NCBI GenBank assembly: GCA_934047225.1 | Contig: OW203990.1 | Coordinates: 28,003,045-28,067,044 of the forward strand | Direction: 5' to 3' | DNA length: 64,000 nt | Origin: Ypsolopha sequella | Lineage: Eukaryota; Arthropoda; Insecta; Lepidoptera; Ypsolophidae | In this document: positions 46,301-52,300 of the stretch, one piece after another | How the letters are laid out: every line of letters starts with the position of its first letter | How positions within the stretch are numbered: position 1 is the first letter of the stretch | Notes under the pieces: generated by a model | What the model was told of the DNA's origin: nothing | The model's input: only the letters and a program-made list of their open reading frames with translations | The model's database searches: none | Program-made: the position numbers and the translations under genes

Positions 46301-49300
46301 TTTTATTGCGAAATCCATCGCTTTGAGTACTCTAATTATTATTAGAGTGCATTACAGACTTGCAATCAATCAGAAACAAATTTAAAAGCACAAATATTTT
46401 GAAAAAACTACAAGGCGTGAAATCACATAACGCCCTTGTAAGCGTTCAGTATGTGCATTACAAGCTGGTATATCGGGTAGTTACAAAAAATTCGATGTAT
46501 TCGATGTAAAAAATTCGATTTCGTGGAAAAATTCATCGTTCCAGATACGAACCTCGGTAGCGCAATCGGTAGCGCGCCTGTCATGTAAGTATAGAAGGTC
46601 GCAGGTTGAAATAAGGCCCGAAGAATTTTTTCAAAATATTTGTGTTTTTAAATTTGTTTCTGATTGATTGCAAGTTTGTAATGCACTATTATAATAATTA
46701 GAGTATTCAAAGCGATGGATTTCCCAATAAAAACATAATCTAAGCACAAATCTCTTGGCTATGACCCAATGACCCTAATTTAAGAAATAAAAGAAGAAAA
46801 AATCGTCATCAATTGTCTTGCCATCTATATAATAAAATTAACAGAAAAATCGATATATGTATATCCTATAACCAGTTTTAATTGCAAAAATGCAGTATCG
46901 GAATGGTTAAAACCTTTGCTATATAATGAGGTTGAAAAACCACATGAAATGTAATAGATAGGTAAATTAAGATACATCACACTCACACACACTCACCATC
47001 ACCCTCTCATACACACATACACACACTCTTAATTTCAAACTTTTGTACAAATTTTATATTTTATGTCATAAGCGCAACTTAAGAAGATGACATACTCTAG
47101 CAACTTTTTTTATTACCCGTCCAGCACAATAAGTCTAATGGCAAAGACTTTATTCGCTTTTCATAGAGGCGATTATATGTTGGCTCTTTGGCCTCTTTTT
47201 CCTAGACGCGTAATACTAGTGATCACGCAGCGAAACAACAAATTGGTATGTTTTTAGCTAATACTGAAATATTTTGTAGGGAAAAAAATATTGAATTTAG
47301 GTGTAATACCTTCATATTTGTATTACCTATTTTATGAAAAAAAAATTAAGTTGATTTCTTAACCGCGTTCTTCAAGCGAACGTTTGAAAACCAAAAAAAA
47401 AGAGGTTGCAAAACATTTTTTTTTGACAAAAGTATAAATCTTAGTACATTGTTTATACGTAAGATCCCTAGAGAAAATATTAGTTAACCAAATATATTTT
47501 TTTCAATACAAGGAGAGTCCGAATTTCTTCAAACGAATCCTAGATAGACTGGAGTTGGTCATGCTCTAGGCTCAGGTACAGTCTTAAATGTAGATGGTCC
47601 TATGGAAGAGTAGGTTCTCCTAACACAGATGTCCTTTTGATTGGCCAGATTGGCCCTGGCCACTAAACATATGTATACACAGTGGCGTGCATAGAACCTT
47701 TTGCTGGCAACAATAAAAAAATATGAAAAAATTTAAATACCAATTTGAAAAAAAAAAATCTGTATGACGCCAGGGTAGACAATGTCTACCCTAGAGTGAA
47801 AATTTCCTATAATACAAACTTTTTTTTTCAAAGTGATATTTAAATTTTTTCATATTTTTTTATTGTTATTCTTGACTAATTGCTTGCTTTTCCAGCAAAA
47901 AGTTCTGTGCACGCCACTGGTATACAAATATACAAATCCTTTGTTGTGTAATAAATAATTTTCATTCAAATTTCAATTAATAATTTTCATTCAATTTCAT
48001 TCATTTTTATTCATCAAACCAGACAGGGCTCTCTGTACTCGTATTAATTTATTTCTCACTAATTATTATATTAACTAGCGAGTAGCGACTTGCCCTATCT
48101 TCGCACGAGTATCTTCCTGTGGTGATCTGGGGAGGTTAGTGGGAAGTTTATCTACTGACCGGGCCTGCTGTTTACATACCAATGTCGAGAAATATCACGA
48201 GTAATCCAAGCCAGTGTACTAATAATTCGCTACACTTAATTCCTAGCATGTTTTTAATATTTTAATTTTAATATATGTTTGAGTGACAATCTGCTGTCAA
48301 ACTAATTACAAGTTCAAATGTTTGGCCATGGCCGAATCGTTTGGCGAGAGCATGGCGGCGAGAGTTGATAAAACACAAACTAAAAGCAGAGTTTCTAAAC
48401 TCAATAAAATTTTAATTGTCAATGTCAATGTCATATAAAAGTTATATATATTCTTTGGAAAAATTATTTTAATGCAATCAACAGGTTTAATCAAGCATTT
48501 TGTACATGGATATATAAAAGAAAGCAAGAAAAATCTGACCACTCATCCATTCCGGAGACCTGACGGGAAGGCCACATCGCGTCCCATCGCTTACCAAAAA
48601 AAAAACGTCTACCGAAGGCAAATAGCGTGGCCTCAGGTGGCTGAGATCAGGAGGACTACTCCACAAAGCATGTATCCCACTGAAAGCTGCGTCGTCGGTC
48701 CTTATGTTATTGCAGCCTTCTTCTGATACCAAATATACGTGCAAATGCGTGCAAGTATAAGTTGAGTTTGTTCAATAGAGATGTGTTCTGTGGTGAAGAT
48801 GCTTCATTTTTGAATGACCACGGATGGACTTATTTGGTTTTTCTTATATAACCTTTCTACATTAAATTTTGCTATCTAATTTTAAGTTATTTCTTATCTT
48901 GTCACAGACAGCCAGCCCGTCAAACGCAGCCTGCAGCCAGTCAACGTCAGATGACGTGCAGTGTGCTGAATGTAAAAAGTTCTGTTAGGGATGTAGGGGC
49001 CTCAACATTTACCGACAGAAGGTGCACAAAAATGTACAAGCACCACATTCCAACATCATTCACCAAGGGGATACGGGTTTTCCCAAAGACATGCCTTTAA
49101 GTGAACTACTGGCAGTATTGAAAGATAATCTAACTCGCGTAAAGAAGAAATCACGCGGCGCTCGTATCACGGTAGCAGAATCTCTGTCCACATGCATAAA
49201 TAAAGTAGTAGAAGAAAACAATGTAGAGACATTGTCGGCTCTACTGACTTTTTCCTACAGGACGCTGCACGTCCCAAGGGGCAAGGATGTAAAAGGCTCC

Positions 49301-52300
49301 TTGACTCAGAAAATAAAGAATAACTGTAAGCACTCCGATGACATACTTTTGCTAACTGCAAAAACCTTTCAAAATAGTGCCTGACACACAAGATAGAGTC
49401 TAAAATTAGCGATAGAGATATCCGGGGAGCCGCTCGCCGGCTCTTCTCTGACGACATTATCGCTCTCAATACACCAGACATGCTTTCTTCCCTGGCTTCC
49501 AAACATCCGCCTCCAGCAGCGATGACCCAGTTGCCAGACCCATCCGCCCGGCCTTCAGGCTACACTCCCGGTCCGTTTCGGTGGATTGGGGGTGCGGAAG
49601 ATTTCAAGCATCGCTCTCTCGGCATTTCTGTCCTCTATTGTCTACAGTACGCACGCTCTCTTTGGCAACATTATAAACCAATCACTTGGTGATGTAGAGG
49701 CGTCGTACTTGACAGAGGCCAGGAGTGCTTGGACGCTGGTCTGTCCTGGTTGGGATCTGCCCACCCTCCTGGAATCTCAAAAGTTATGGGACGAGCCTTT
49801 ATGCGAACAGGTCCAGAAACATCTCCTGGACACCGCCTTCGACCTCGCAGACCGTGCTCGTCTTGTCGCTACCAGTGAGCGTGAGTTTGGTTCATGGCTG
49901 CATTCTATTCCTTCCGCCAATCTTGGTTCAATTTTAGACAAAACAACCTTTACTATAGCCGTCTGTCTGCAACTTGGAACAAAGACGAATGAGAGTCATC
50001 ACTGTCAATGTGGCGTCAGCGTCGATTATTTAGGCCATCACGGCCTTTCATGTCGACGCAGTGCTAGCCGCTGGTCTCGTCACGGCAGCCTGAATGACGT
50101 CATACGGAGGGCCCTTGCAACCGTTAACGTGCGGACTACTTCAGAGCCGTATTGTATCGCACGTGACGATGGCAAGAGGCCTGACGGAATGACGCTCATC
50201 CCGTGGCAGAATGGTCGCTCCCTGGTGTGGGACGCAACTTGCGTTGACACGCTCGCCGCGTCTTACGTCCGGTCAACAGCTGTCACAGCTGGCGCGACGG
50301 CTGCAACAGCTGAGCACAAAAAGCGGGGCAAATCTCGGTGAAGGCTACATGTTTGTGCCGTTTGGTGTTGAGACGTTCGGGCCTTGGGGGCCCGGTGCTC
50401 GACAGCTCTACAAACAAATAGCATCGCGTCTGGTGGATGCCTCAGGGGACCCAAAGGCTGTTATTACCAAATATACCTAATCAATTATACCTAATGTTGG
50501 CTCATTAGCCTCTTTTTCTTGGACGGGTAATACTAATAATCACGCAGCGAAACAAAATTATGGGGGGGTTTTAGCTAATGCTGAAATATTTTGGAGGCAT
50601 GAATTTTAGTAGATTAAGTTTATATTTATATCAGTTACTTATTCCAAGAAAAAAAAATCTATTCGATTCCTTAAGGGTCTTTTGCGCCAAACATGCTATC
50701 GCGTTTGGAAAATATAGCTTATTAAAACAAAATACTTTTAACGAATAAAATTTGTGTAAAACCATACTAGTTCCAAAGCCAAATTACGTTTTTCGTGATT
50801 TTAGTGATCTTTCCGATTTTTTTTCTCGATGATTGTGATACTTGTGTCAATTCTGAAAAATCATAATGTAGTTCAACTTCTTAACTACTTACACAAATTT
50901 TATTCGTTAAAAATATTTTGTTAGTCCAAACACGAGAGCATGTTTGGCGCAACCGACCCTTAACCGCGTTCTTCTAAGGAACGTTTAAAAACAAACAAAA
51001 AAAAATGTTTGGAAATATTTTTTTAATATCTTAGTACATTTTTTAATAGTACGTTCAGTTAATAAAATACCAACAAACCAAATGTATTTTTTTTCAATGC
51101 TCTTGGAAACCTAATTTCTTCCAAGGAACCCTCGAAATTCTGTCGTTATAGGGTCAGGTCCATCTGTTGCGAGACATTTTCATAATATTTATCAACTCTC
51201 ACCTGCAAGAATATTCTTATATTGTAGCTTCTAGAGCGTAAATACAAGGTGAAATTTAATCAACCGCCTAAATTCATACTGGAGACTTGGTTAGTGATCA
51301 GGAACAAGGTTCAGCTATCCTTTTTTCCAAAATCATAAATAAAAAAATGTTTCTTTTTCGAACTGGACTTGTTCAAATACAAATCCTAGTATAGACAGTA
51401 CAGGAGAAAATTTTTTTTTTTTTGTATTTCTCCTGGCAGGTCATTGAACATTCAAAATTCAAAATTCAAAAAATTCAAAATGTTTATTTTGCAAAGTAGG
51501 TTAATACACGTTTCACAAGTCAAATTTTAATCTTATAAAAATATATGTAATAAAATAATAAATGTACATGAACTACTCAGATTAAATGTTTATTTAATTT
51601 ATGTAGCAATATATATACGATTAAAATTATAGGTAAAATGTTATTATACAAGGTGAAATCCAATCAACCGCCCGAACCCATACCGGAGACCCGGCCAGGG
51701 ACCAGGAACAAGGTTCAACGATCACCAACATTGTTCCTGATGACTAACCGAGTCTCCAGTATGAATTCAGGTGGTTGATTAAATTTCACCTTACATACAA
51801 GGTAAATTTGTGAACATCGTCCAAATCTAGAGCCTTGGTAAGTGATCAGCATCATGAACCAGTAACGATTTTTGAAAAAATTCATAAAATTAAATTTCGA
51901 TTTCCCAAAGTGATTCACTCAGGACTGGGAGTGAATTACTATGGGAAGTCAAAATTTCATTATACGAATTTCACAAAAATCATTATCGATTCATGATGCC
52001 GATCACTTACCAAGCCTCTGGTATGAATTTGGACGATGGTCAAAAAGTCACCTTGTATACAAGAATAATGACGGAAAATATCTGCAACTAGACACCAAAA
52101 AAATGAAATATATATTTACGCGATACCTATTATGTATCTATCGAAAGAGTAAACATAATTTTAAAATAAATAGTATTTGTTGCAACAATAATTTAAAGCA
52201 TTATGATTTTTGTGAACATTCTTATTTACGTATTAGATATAGGTCAATAAATAAATTGAAGATTTCAAAACTTTCAACGTATGCACTTAATTTTAGTGCC

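Noticed and set aside
47178..51150. LTR retrotransposon reading of the direct repeats
   Set aside because: No gag/pol, primer-binding site or target duplication seen; kept as a finding with both explanations.
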